This document shows positions 1 to 8,751 of a stretch of 47,106 bases of DNA, piece by piece; position 1 is the first letter of the stretch, and each line of letters starts with the position of its first letter. This DNA is from Thermovirgaceae bacterium (GTDB lineage: Bacteria > Synergistota > Synergistia > Synergistales > Thermovirgaceae): the NCBI GenBank assembly GCA_030656095.1, contig JAUSOU010000101.1:1-47106 (forward strand), written 5' to 3'. The position numbers were made by a program, and so were the translations under genes. The notes beneath the pieces are model-generated. The model saw only the letters and a list, made by a program, of their open reading frames with translations. It had not been told where the DNA came from and searched no databases.

Positions 1-3
1 TGA

Positions 4-39
4 AAAAATCCAGCCCCGGGGGGCTGGATTTTTTTATGA
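4..39. terminator. Bidirectional Rho-independent terminator
   Basis: aaaaaatccagccccggggggctggatttttt: GC-rich stem flanked by A-tract and T-tract, just 3' of the minus-strand ORF ending at 58. Confidence 0.8.
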
Positions 40-57
40 TCCCGTACAAGGAAAATG

Positions 58-459
58 TCAAAAAGCGAAAATTCCCAGGCAGATGATCGCGAAACCCATG
101 CAGTAGACGAACCCCGCAAGTCCCAAAGAAAAGACCCTCCCCCGATCCATAAGAGAGACCATGATCTTCCTGGTCTGGCGGTATCTGAAAAGCAACAGGT
201 AAAATTTAGGGATCGCGAGAGTGATGTAAAGAGTCATGACCCAGGAAAGGTGTACCGAGGTCGTGAGCTCCGCATACCAGGTGACGAGAACCAGAAATAC
301 CGAAGCGGCGCCGGCAACCCAAAACCAGACGGGCTGTTCCTCGGGGTAGACAACCTCCCGCAGAAAATCGATCCACCGCTCTCCCCTCATCGCCACGAAA
401 GGCGCCACGGTAAGCATGACAGTTCCGAAGAAAAGCGCGAGAAACTGGAAGTACAACAT
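58..459 (-). CDS. Small multi-spanning membrane protein, unknown function
   Basis: ORF track; internal Met (MLYFQFLALFFG...) preceded by ggggagg RBS; several hydrophobic segments. Confidence 0.6.
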   Translation of the reverse strand: MLYFQFLALFFGTVMLTVAPFVAMRGERWIDFLREVVYPEEQPVWFWVAGAASVFLVLVTWYAELTTSVHLSWVMTLYITLAIPKFYLLLFRYRQTRKIMVSLMDRGRVFSLGLAGFVYCMGFAIICLGIFAF

Positions 460-482
460 CTTTTCTCCTCCCCTCTGGAGTT

Positions 483-884
483 CTAGCCTTCCCGTTCTTC
501 GGGCGTTATCGTACCATCGGGCCGGATGGGCTCGCACGAACCCTTTGCCGGTTCCACTTTGAACCAGTATCCGACCGGATCGCCGATCTTGAATCCGTCC
601 TCGTTGAGCCGCCTGATGGTGTAACTCACGATAAAGACGCCCTTCTCACCGGTTTCCTCGATCCCCCAACCGAGCAGTTTGAATTTGCTCTCCTGGTGGG
701 TCCTGGACACGAATGCATCGATGGTTTCTTTGGGAAGATACTCTCTCTTCACAAGCTCGATGGCCTCGACCTTCGTGTTAACCTTCAAAACGAACAGGGC
801 GTACGTTGCCAGGCAGGCCAAGGTGAATGCCACGATCAGCAGAAGAGCCTTTTTCCCGAAAGTTAATCCGCTTTTCTTTGCCAT
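483..884 (-). CDS. N-terminally membrane-anchored hypothetical protein
   Basis: 133-aa ORF, one N-terminal TM helix (ALLLIVAFTLACLATYALFVL), same strand as neighbour. Confidence 0.6.
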   Translation of the reverse strand: MAKKSGLTFGKKALLLIVAFTLACLATYALFVLKVNTKVEAIELVKREYLPKETIDAFVSRTHQESKFKLLGWGIEETGEKGVFIVSYTIRRLNEDGFKIGDPVGYWFKVEPAKGSCEPIRPDGTITPEEREG

Positions 885-1012
885 CCCTGCAGGTCACCCC
901 CTTTTTCAATATTATGCCATAACGGCTCCATCTTTAAACCTGTCAATATCACTTATTGCAGGGATTTTTTGCATTTGGTAGACTAAAATGCGAAGCAGGG
1001 GGTTGATATTCC

Positions 1013-4000
1013 ATGACGGCAAGAAAATTGATGCATTCCTTGATACTTGTATCTATCGCGGGCGCGCTCTTTCTGGCCTGCTGTGACGTGTTTTCCAGCG
1101 AAGCGCTTGCCGCCCCATCCTGGCTCCAGGTTGGGCAACCGGTTCCCGCTCAGTTTGCCTTCAGCGGAGAAGTTCCCTCCATGGAAGAGCTGCGCGAGGC
1201 TTTTATCCGGAGGTTCGGGACTGATCCATCGAAATGGCCCGATGAGTTCCGCCGCATTCACGAGACCCAGGTGGCTTTCAACAAGCGGGCCCTTGCGAGT
1301 TCAAAATTTCAGGGGCAGTTCGGCAGGGAGGCGCTGGATAAGATCAGGGTCCAGGCCGAGGATCCAGTCGGCTACTGGGTCCGCTCGCTATACGACGGGT
1401 GGGGTTTCGAGGAGTGGTTCAACCACGATCACCTTACGGTCCAGAGGGTTCCAAGAGCCCTCCTGGGCCGCTTTCTCAACGAGTTGTTTCCGTTGATGTG
1501 GAGGGACATCAGGAGCATCATCCACGTCCAGGAGCTGATGCTTGGATTTCCCGACGCCAAGTTCGTTCCGTACAATAGCTACGACGGTCAGGTTCTTCAT
1601 CTGAGAAAGCGCGATGTTCTTGAATACAATGGCCTAATCGAGAAGGCCGCCAATAAGTACATCAGGGAAAACGATTTCCTGATGCTTCTTCTGATGCCTG
1701 AGCGCATCGACACAAACTGGGTCGGTGACGCTGGACTGGAAGCCTCTCTGGTCAGCAGGGCAAAAAAACTCTCGGGAAGAATCCAGGATGTCGTCCGGAA
1801 TATGGACCGGAGTTTCAGGGAGTCTTTTTACAAGGCGGTTCCCCGCCTGACGTACTCATGGAACGAGGAACCGTGGTCGGAAAACCACGTTGTCCTGGAC
1901 GGGAAACCAAAGAAGAGATCGGCCAACGTTGATCTCCTTGGCGTCAGCACCCGGATCGAACACCCCTTCATTGGAGAAAAGACAACGGTTAAAGACCAGA
2001 AGATCCTTTCGGGCGCGGCGCTGAAACTGCAGTGGGGAACCGCACCGGTTCACTCGTCCGAGTTTGACAAGGGTGCCGTTGTCGCAAAAATCTCCTCACG
2101 GTACATGATAGCCAAAAAACAGTATGGGGAATCAAAGGAGTTCGTGCTCTCTCTCTACCTTGACCATGTCTCCGGATTCGGCCACGAGGTCGCCTTCACT
2201 CCCGCCGACGGGCCGCCCTACCCCGAGGGAATCGGCGAGGAGATCATGAATGCGGTCACCGCGGCCTTTTTCGAAGCCGCTGAGACCCTGTACGGCAAAT
2301 CATCCATGAACGAGCCGCAGGCCCTGAATGTTCCCGGTACTCAGGTTCTCGGTCCCGCTTCAGTCAGAAAGGTCCTCCTGAAACCTCCAAAAGAAAAGCG
2401 CCTCAATGTAATTGGCGATGAGCCGCGCGGATCTTCATTTACCGTCAGCGTCTGGGATGGAAGAAAAAAATTTCCCCATGCGGAGGTTTCGGTAAGGAAA
2501 CCGGAGGTAGGTTCTCTCTCGTCGAAAAACGCGACGGGAGGAGATGAGAAATGGCTGTTTATCACTACCGGCCCGCTTGGTGATGCCGAAGTCGTCTATG
2601 ATCCGCCTTCGAATTCGGAACTCAAGACGCTAGGGCCAATCCAGTGGGATGTCGTAATCGTGGTCGAAGATACCCTCGGAGGAGAAGGATCTTCGCTCAC
2701 CCTGAAAGTGATAAGGCCCAGGGACATCGACATCACGGCGGAACATGCCGTATTGCCGGCCGATCCCTCCTTTGCAAACCCGGTCCGTTTCCGTTTCGAC
2801 GGGAAGGGGCCCGGGAGCGACCCTTCCGAAAGATTCCGGATAAAGATAAGGGCCTTGAGCGGCATGGGGGTGTTGTCCACGAAGCGAGGCGATATAGGAG
2901 GCAGGAGTACCCTCGCCCTTGAGATCGAAGCCGACAGGGAGCACGAACTCTTTTACAGGTGGCTGGGTGACAGGAAGCTCAAGGGGCCCGTCGCCGAAAC
3001 CCTTCTTTTCGAGGTTCCGGAACTCGAGATAAAGGGCTCTGTGACCTTTTCGGTGGGAGTTGCCCCATACATTCATTCGCCGCAGGGGACGCACCCGGAC
3101 ATAAAGCAGCCAGGTCTTTTCATCCCCCTCAAGGTCTACGTCCAGGACGAGTATCACCCCGATCTGGACATGGCGGCGTTCCTGAAGGCCTTTGGACTCA
3201 AACCGGTTCTAGATATCAGGCAGGTTAGTTTCGAGCCCGTGGAATCGGACGGCTCAAAAAGCAGCCAGATCCTTGAAGCGATACTGCAGCACATCAAGGG
3301 GGCTGAACTGCCCCGGGATGTGCAATCCCTGGAACCGGAATCATGGTCTCTGGTCAAGGAATCCGGTTCCAGGTGGTTTATCGCGGGTGATACCCCCGGT
3401 GGGGATTACTCCTCGGAAAATGTCATTCCGGGCGTCATCCCCTGGGAATACGGTGACTACACCTTCAGGATAAGCATGAATCTCGAGGATACAAGAGGGG
3501 TTTCCGTTGAACCTCTAAGGCGGACGATGACGAGCATACTGCACGTTCGCCCTTTCGCGCCATCCTCCGGTGACGGCCAGGCGGACCTCATCCTTCCGTT
3601 GATACTCGCCTTCTCCGCAATATTTCCCGGAGAGGATACCCGGCAATTTGCAGCCAAAAGCAGGAACCTTCTCCAAAAGGGCGATTTTGAAGCCGTTTCT
3701 GTCGCCCTGGGGGAGCAGTTTTCCCAGCGGCTCTCATGGTCTTCCATATCGGATCTTGCAAACGCGGCTGACCGGGAACGCCTGGTTAAACTCGTCGCCA
3801 AGGCACACGGGATTTCCGGAGCTTCTCTGTCAGAGGATATAGTGAATGAATCTATCTTCCGCACCAAGCGCAACTTCCTCTGCGCCGTGGCAGGGGTTTA
3901 TGCGGAATCATTCCTTTCCGGGGGCTACGATCTGTCCCGCCTTGCGGAAGGTCCCTCTTCCGGGGCGAACGGTTCGGAGGTCCTTATCCTCGAGATGATC

Positions 4001-4336
4001 AAGTGTTTTCTCGAGGGTTACGGAGAATACGGGATCGTCGCCCTGACAAATGAAAACATCCGGTCTCTCGAGGTCTACACAGAATCAGGCGAGAGGCTCA
4101 CAGAGTTCCCAGGCCAGGTTTTCGGCGGGGGAGACGACTCCAGGAGGATCTTCAACGGGAAACACTCGGTTGTGATCCCCTTCAGGCTCGGCGAGAATCT
4201 TATGATAACTCTTCGAGGCAATGGAGAACCCGTCGATGCGATAAAGATCCTCCCCAACGGCATCAACGTCCAGCGGTACGGCTTCCGTCCGGGGAGCGAA
4301 ACCATCAACGTCTACGGCGATGTGGTGAGGCCGTAA
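1013..4336 (+). CDS. Large exported protein of unknown function (1107 aa)
   Basis: Long ORF with N-terminal signal sequence (LILVSIAGALFLACC...SEALA|AP); no family recognised. Confidence 0.8.
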   Translation: MTARKLMHSLILVSIAGALFLACCDVFSSEALAAPSWLQVGQPVPAQFAFSGEVPSMEELREAFIRRFGTDPSKWPDEFRRIHETQVAFNKRALASSKFQGQFGREALDKIRVQAEDPVGYWVRSLYDGWGFEEWFNHDHLTVQRVPRALLGRFLNELFPLMWRDIRSIIHVQELMLGFPDAKFVPYNSYDGQVLHLRKRDVLEYNGLIEKAANKYIRENDFLMLLLMPERIDTNWVGDAGLEASLVSRAKKLSGRIQDVVRNMDRSFRESFYKAVPRLTYSWNEEPWSENHVVLDGKPKKRSANVDLLGVSTRIEHPFIGEKTTVKDQKILSGAALKLQWGTAPVHSSEFDKGAVVAKISSRYMIAKKQYGESKEFVLSLYLDHVSGFGHEVAFTPADGPPYPEGIGEEIMNAVTAAFFEAAETLYGKSSMNEPQALNVPGTQVLGPASVRKVLLKPPKEKRLNVIGDEPRGSSFTVSVWDGRKKFPHAEVSVRKPEVGSLSSKNATGGDEKWLFITTGPLGDAEVVYDPPSNSELKTLGPIQWDVVIVVEDTLGGEGSSLTLKVIRPRDIDITAEHAVLPADPSFANPVRFRFDGKGPGSDPSERFRIKIRALSGMGVLSTKRGDIGGRSTLALEIEADREHELFYRWLGDRKLKGPVAETLLFEVPELEIKGSVTFSVGVAPYIHSPQGTHPDIKQPGLFIPLKVYVQDEYHPDLDMAAFLKAFGLKPVLDIRQVSFEPVESDGSKSSQILEAILQHIKGAELPRDVQSLEPESWSLVKESGSRWFIAGDTPGGDYSSENVIPGVIPWEYGDYTFRISMNLEDTRGVSVEPLRRTMTSILHVRPFAPSSGDGQADLILPLILAFSAIFPGEDTRQFAAKSRNLLQKGDFEAVSVALGEQFSQRLSWSSISDLANAADRERLVKLVAKAHGISGASLSEDIVNESIFRTKRNFLCAVAGVYAESFLSGGYDLSRLAEGPSSGANGSEVLILEMIKCFLEGYGEYGIVALTNENIRSLEVYTESGERLTEFPGQVFGGGDDSRRIFNGKHSVVIPFRLGENLMITLRGNGEPVDAIKILPNGINVQRYGFRPGSETINVYGDVVRP

Positions 4337-4360
4337 CTCGTGACTCGTAACTCGTAACTT
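4332..4360 (+). repeat. Heptad array, left arm (CGTAACT CGTGACT CGTAACT CGTAACT)
   Basis: Direct reading, exact 7-bp period; inverted partner at 4487-4517. Confidence 0.9.
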
Positions 4361-4404
4361 GGAAAAACCCAAAATGAAAACGCAAAACCAGATAAATCAC
4401 GAAA

Positions 4405-4439
4405 AAGCAGGGCCGAGTCTATAGACTCCGGCCCTGCTT
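4405..4439. terminator. Bidirectional terminator inside a heptad element, between convergent genes
   Basis: aagcagggccgagtctatagactccggccctgctt hairpin. Confidence 0.8.
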
Positions 4440-4486
4440 GGTGTCTTGGAAAATTTCCAGATTCAACTCTGCAGCTCTTGCCTTTT

Positions 4487-4517
4487 CGAGTCACGAGTTA
4501 CGAGTCACGCGTTACGG
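4487..4517 (-). repeat. Heptad array, right arm (inverted copy)
   Basis: cgagtcacgagttacgagtcacgcgttacgg; its reverse complement closely matches 4332-4360. Confidence 0.9.
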
Positions 4518-4523
4518 TTTTTC

Positions 4524-5534
4524 CTATTTCGTCATCAAAAACCCCGTTCCCATCTCGTCGTTTTTCTGCTGGAGCAGGAAGTTGAACCCTGTCACGCTGG
4601 CTCTCCCCCGGATGAACGGGAGAACGGTTTCATAACCCCCGATCTTTGGCCCCGGCTGGTAGTGGCCGTGGAAAACGCTGCCCACGACGCTCTCGTGATC
4701 GAACACCTCTCCCGGTTTAAGCAGCCCCTTGGCGGCCAGGAGCGCCATCTTCGCGCAGGTGCCTGTCCCGCACGGCGAGCGGTCCACGTTGCTCTCTCCG
4801 AAAAGCACGCAGTTCTTGGTTGGTTTTCCCGGGCGCTCAAGGGCGAACTCGGTGAGTCCAATGGTGTTGATGTGTTTTTCGGTCGGATGCTGGACCGGCA
4901 CTGCCCGGTTGACCTCCCTGAGGATCTCCAGGCCGAGCCTGAGAAGTTCCGGGACCTCCTCGCGCTCGAGTGTCAGGCCAAGCTCCTCTGCGTGTACAAT
5001 AGCGAAGAAGTTTCCGCCGAACGCTATATCGAGATGGATCTTCTTTCCGCCCCGCGAGGGTACCGCAAGCTCAACGTCGCGCTTGAAGACAAAGGCCGGA
5101 ACGTTGGCCAGGGTCACATCCCCTACAACCCCGTTCTTAACCTCGACCTTGAGACGGATCTGCCCGACCGGTGTGTCCAGAACCACCTCGGTGTGCGGCT
5201 CGGTCCGCGGAACCATGCCGAGCTCAACAAGGGCGTTGGCCGTCCCTATGGAACCGTGGCCGCACATGGAAACCCCGTCGCCGGAATCCATGAAAAGCAC
5301 TCCGTAGTGCGAATCTTCGCGCTCGGGAGGGGTCAGAAACGCCCCGAACATGTCGCCGTGACCCCGGGGCTCGTGCATGACGAAATTGCGGAAGTCGGAA
5401 AGGTTTTCCTTGAGGTAGGCCCATTTTTCGCTCATGGTTTTTCCCGGGAGGTGAGGCCCCCCTCCGATGATAATGCGGGTGGGTTCTCCTCCTGTGTGGG
5501 TGTCCACAACTGCGGTGGCGCGTACTATCTCCAT
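4524..5534 (-). CDS. Proline racemase / 4-hydroxyproline 2-epimerase family protein
   Basis: DTHTGGEPTRIIIGG, EPRGHGDMFGA, MCGHGSIG and RSPCGTGTC motifs; both catalytic Cys present, so racemase/epimerase rather than the 3-Hyp dehydratase branch. Confidence 0.9.
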   Translation of the reverse strand: MEIVRATAVVDTHTGGEPTRIIIGGGPHLPGKTMSEKWAYLKENLSDFRNFVMHEPRGHGDMFGAFLTPPEREDSHYGVLFMDSGDGVSMCGHGSIGTANALVELGMVPRTEPHTEVVLDTPVGQIRLKVEVKNGVVGDVTLANVPAFVFKRDVELAVPSRGGKKIHLDIAFGGNFFAIVHAEELGLTLEREEVPELLRLGLEILREVNRAVPVQHPTEKHINTIGLTEFALERPGKPTKNCVLFGESNVDRSPCGTGTCAKMALLAAKGLLKPGEVFDHESVVGSVFHGHYQPGPKIGGYETVLPFIRGRASVTGFNFLLQQKNDEMGTGFLMTK

Positions 5535-5621
5535 TGAATACCGTCTCCTTTCGAGTAATGGCTCTTGTAAAAATTAGTTCAACAAGCATTGCTGGTCGTA
5601 CCAAAAGTGCAAAACACGGTT

Positions 5622-5650
5622 TGACTGCTGGGGCCGGAATAAATAGAATC
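5622..5650 (+). promoter_or_regulatory. Sigma70-like promoter for the FAD oxidoreductase
   Basis: TTGACT - 17 bp - TAGAAT. Confidence 0.6.
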
Positions 5651-5739
5651 ATGTATCGGGTCCTTATGATTATATGCACGTTCCTTGATTGAGGCAATTT
5701 TTTGGGTCTTTATTTTTTCCATGGAAGGAGTCGGAAAAC

Positions 5740-6885
5740 ATGGGTCGCAATACTGCGGATGTGGCGATAATTGGAGGCGGGGTTCACGGGTGTTCCATCG
5801 CCTACCACCTCGCGAAACGGGGAGTCAAAGCGGTTTTATTCGAGAGGGACTATCTCTCGTCCGGTTCCAGCGGCAGAAGCGCCGCCGGTCTCCGGTACCA
5901 GTTCGGGACAGAGGTCAATTGCCGCCTGTCTATGTACAACATGGAAAAGATACCGCATCTGCGTGAGGAACTGGAGTACGGAGCCGACCTTGAATACGAT
6001 CCCGCCGGTTACCTCTGGATCGCATACAGCGACTCGCAGCTCGATCAGCTCAAAAAGAACGTGGCGCTTCAGAACTCTCTGGGGATTGAATCGGTCATTC
6101 TCAATCCCGCAGGGGTCAAGGAAGTGGCTCCCGGCCTCAATATCGAAGGGATGCTTGGAGCAAGCTTCAACCAGAAGGACGGGCACGTCAACCCGCACAC
6201 CATGAACTTTGCCTACGGCGACGCCGCCAGACGTCTCGGGGCCGAGATCCATACCAAGACCGCAGTAACGGGTCTTCTGACGGACAACAAAAAGGTCTGG
6301 GGAGTCAAGACGGACAAGGGCGAATGGGAGGCCGGGGCTGTGGTTTGCGCAGTTAACGCCTGGTCCCCCGAGGTCTGCGGATGGTGCGGTCTTGAGGTGC
6401 CTATCGTGGCCGAACGTCACCAGATACTCATCACCGAGCCGGTCGAGAGAATGAAGCACCCCATGACCCTCTGCCTCGATGACGGCAGCTACTTCAAGCA
6501 ATGCCCGAACGGAACATTCATGCTCGGGTGGGGCAACCCGGAGGAGAAAAAAGACACCAGTTACGCATCCTCCTGGCAGTTCCTGGAAGAGGTATCCAAA
6601 AGAGTCGTCGCGAAGATGCCGTGCCTTGCCGGGGTGAGGGTTGTACGCCAGTGGACCGGTCCCTACGCGATCACGCCGGACGAGCAGACCATCATGGGCA
6701 AGACTCCCGTCGAGAACTTCTTCTTCGTAGGCGGGTGGAGCGGGCACGGACTACAGTTTGCCCCATCTGCGGGGCGTATCATGTCCGAGATCGTCATGGG
6801 CGAGGAGCCCTTCCTGGATGTAAGCCCCTTCCGTTTCAGCAGGTTCGAGGAAGGCTGTCTCTTCCCCGAACCCGCCTGCATCTAG
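5740..6885 (+). CDS. FAD-dependent oxidoreductase (DAO/sarcosine oxidase beta-like; possible D-proline/D-hydroxyproline oxidising enzyme)
   Basis: GxGxxG dinucleotide motif VAIIGGGVHGCSIAYHLAKRG; C-terminal FFFVGGWSGHGLQFAPSAG; RBS ggaaggag before ATG 5740. Confidence 0.85.
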   Translation: MGRNTADVAIIGGGVHGCSIAYHLAKRGVKAVLFERDYLSSGSSGRSAAGLRYQFGTEVNCRLSMYNMEKIPHLREELEYGADLEYDPAGYLWIAYSDSQLDQLKKNVALQNSLGIESVILNPAGVKEVAPGLNIEGMLGASFNQKDGHVNPHTMNFAYGDAARRLGAEIHTKTAVTGLLTDNKKVWGVKTDKGEWEAGAVVCAVNAWSPEVCGWCGLEVPIVAERHQILITEPVERMKHPMTLCLDDGSYFKQCPNGTFMLGWGNPEEKKDTSYASSWQFLEEVSKRVVAKMPCLAGVRVVRQWTGPYAITPDEQTIMGKTPVENFFFVGGWSGHGLQFAPSAGRIMSEIVMGEEPFLDVSPFRFSRFEEGCLFPEPACI

Positions 6886-6892
6886 TTTTTTA

Positions 6893-6946
6893 AAACAAAA
6901 AGACACCGGGGGCCTGTCCGATGCCTCCGGTGTCTTTTTGTTTTTC
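6893..6946. terminator. Bidirectional terminator between convergent genes
   Basis: aaaacaaaaagacaccgggggcctgtccgatgcctccggtgtctttttgttttt. Confidence 0.85.
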
Positions 6947-6961
6947 CTTATGATTGCCTGT

Positions 6962-7861
6962 TCAGACAGATTGAACCGCCACTGCCCCCGCCCTTCCCGA
7001 AATCTCCAGGTTCCTGACATCGCATATCGGAAGTTTCGCAAGGCCGGATCCGGAAATAGATTCTCCTACTGGCGTGAGGAATATTCCGGCATCCAGGCAG
7101 CGGACAACAAGATCCTCCAGAAGATGGATCTTGGATCGCCCCTCCATCTCGGCATGAATGGTATGAACGCTCAGCCCTGGACGGATAAGTTTCAGGTAGT
7201 GGTCGTTGACGCTTCCGTCGTCGATGCCGGAAGCGCCGTAGATCTCGTCCATCGTAGGAAGTGTGGTGGGAACCTGCGGGGTTTTAAAAGCTTCGCAGCC
7301 CATCCGCGGGAGAAACGGGAAGCTTCCCCTGGTGTCGCTGCAGTAGTCGAAGCCGTACTCATCCTGCATTCCAAGGCTTGCCCCGGTGACCTTCCACGCC
7401 GGGGCGGCGCAGCAGCGGGGGGGTTTTCCCGCGAGCGACGAGAACATCTCGAAGGCCCTGGCGAAATCATCCCGCATCGCCGTTTCGGGCATAGAGTCCA
7501 GGGTGTCCTGCCACGCGACGTGGTCCCAGGCGTGAATGCCGCACTCGTGCCCTTCGCCGACAGCCCGCCGGAAGATATCAGGATCACGGGGAACAATAAG
7601 AGGCGCGGGGAGCAGGGTTCCGTACATCATCGTCGTGAGGCCGTAGGTCCCCGGCGCGTTTGTGCGGAGCATCTTTTTCACGAACCCTTTTCTGAAGATC
7701 CTTCTTATCGCCTTGCCGGAGTTGTCGGGTCCGAACGAGAAGTAGAAGGATGCCCTCACGCCATGCTTTTTGAGGAGTGAAAGCATTGCCGGAACCCCGT
7801 CCAGATACCCTTTCAGCGTGTCCACGTCAACCTTCAGCGCGAGAACAGCCTTCATCGTCAT
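6962..7861 (-). CDS. arnD: ArnD-type 4-deoxy-4-formamido-L-arabinose-phosphoundecaprenol deformylase (polysaccharide deacetylase family)
   Basis: KVDVDTLKGYLDGVPAML, FYFSFGPDNSGKAIRRI, CGIHAWDHVAWQ, YTIHAEMEG: colinear with remembered E. coli ArnD motifs. Confidence 0.85.
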   Translation of the reverse strand: MTMKAVLALKVDVDTLKGYLDGVPAMLSLLKKHGVRASFYFSFGPDNSGKAIRRIFRKGFVKKMLRTNAPGTYGLTTMMYGTLLPAPLIVPRDPDIFRRAVGEGHECGIHAWDHVAWQDTLDSMPETAMRDDFARAFEMFSSLAGKPPRCCAAPAWKVTGASLGMQDEYGFDYCSDTRGSFPFLPRMGCEAFKTPQVPTTLPTMDEIYGASGIDDGSVNDHYLKLIRPGLSVHTIHAEMEGRSKIHLLEDLVVRCLDAGIFLTPVGESISGSGLAKLPICDVRNLEISGRAGAVAVQSV

Positions 7862-7898
7862 CCCTCCGGAGGCAATTGTAGCAGGGGGACCGAAGGGC

Positions 7899-7931
7899 CG
7901 TAACTCGTGACTCGTAACTGGTGACTAGTAA
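7899..7931 (+). repeat. Heptad array, left arm
   Basis: cgtaactcgtgactcgtaactggtgactagtaa. Confidence 0.85.
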
Positions 7932-7983
7932 GAACAAAAGAAACCATAGATTTTTAATCCTTAAAATGGGTTTCCGGGTAAAA

Positions 7984-8000
7984 GGTAACGAGTCACGCAC
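7984..8000 (-). repeat. Short heptad array, right arm
   Basis: ggtaacgagtcacgcac. Confidence 0.6.
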
Positions 8001-8012
8001 TTGAAAGTCCCT

Positions 8013-8036
8013 GATATCTGATATATCATATATCTG
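8013..8036. promoter_or_regulatory. Putative operator of the GntR regulator
   Basis: gatatctgatatatcatatatctg: AT-rich palindromic sequence ~20 bp before ATG 8056. Confidence 0.45.
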
Positions 8037-8055
8037 TAACGGGAGGAGGCGCGAA

Positions 8056-8751
8056 ATGCAGACCGATTGTCCGTTCAGCGTCGTGTCGCTTCGCCAGCAG
8101 GTTTACGACTACCTCAGGGGGCAGATGAACCGGGGAGACCTTCGCCCTGGGAGCGCCATCAACCTCGGTGAGATGAGCGCCCGATTCGGCATAAGCAGGA
8201 CCCCTCTTCGAGAAGCCCTTCTTCAGCTGGAAGCTGAAGGGTTTGTGACGATATACCCCCGCAGGGGGATAGTTGTGAACCCCCTTTCCGAAAGCGACAT
8301 CAGGCATGCCTACGAGGTGATCGGAGCCTTGGAGGCTTCCGTAATTTTAAACGAGCAGGGAAAAATTTCTTCTGCCGAAACCGGCCAGATGCGCGAGCTG
8401 AACGAACTTATGCGGCAGTCCCTGGATCGTGACGATTTCGCAGAATTTTACGACCACAACGTAGCCTTCCACAACGTCTACCTCGATCTCTCCGACAACC
8501 GTGGTCTGGTCCGCACGGTGATGACCCTGAAACAACGCCTCTACGACTTTCCCAGGCGAAAGGGTTTCGTTAAGGAGTGGGAGACGACGTCCACGGGAGA
8601 GCACGAGCGCTTCATCGGACTCCTCGAATCGGGCGACCCGAAGGCGGCCTCCGGCTACATGCGCGATGTTCACTGGTCGTTCGATGTCCAGAAACCCTGG
8701 ATACGCAGGTATTACAGCGAGCTGGAGCGGGAAGGGGCGCTGAATAGATGA
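8056..8751 (+). CDS. GntR-family (FCD-type) transcriptional regulator
   Basis: N-terminal wHTH (LRQQVYDYLRGQMNRGDLRPGSAINLGEMSARFGISRTPLREALLQLEAEGFV) plus C-terminal helical effector domain. Confidence 0.9.
   Translation: MQTDCPFSVVSLRQQVYDYLRGQMNRGDLRPGSAINLGEMSARFGISRTPLREALLQLEAEGFVTIYPRRGIVVNPLSESDIRHAYEVIGALEASVILNEQGKISSAETGQMRELNELMRQSLDRDDFAEFYDHNVAFHNVYLDLSDNRGLVRTVMTLKQRLYDFPRRKGFVKEWETTSTGEHERFIGLLESGDPKAASGYMRDVHWSFDVQKPWIRRYYSELEREGALNR

Noticed and set aside
4446-5537. 363-aa plus-strand ORF opposite the proline racemase gene
   Set aside because: Shadow ORF antisense to a gene with intact catalytic motifs; no family features.
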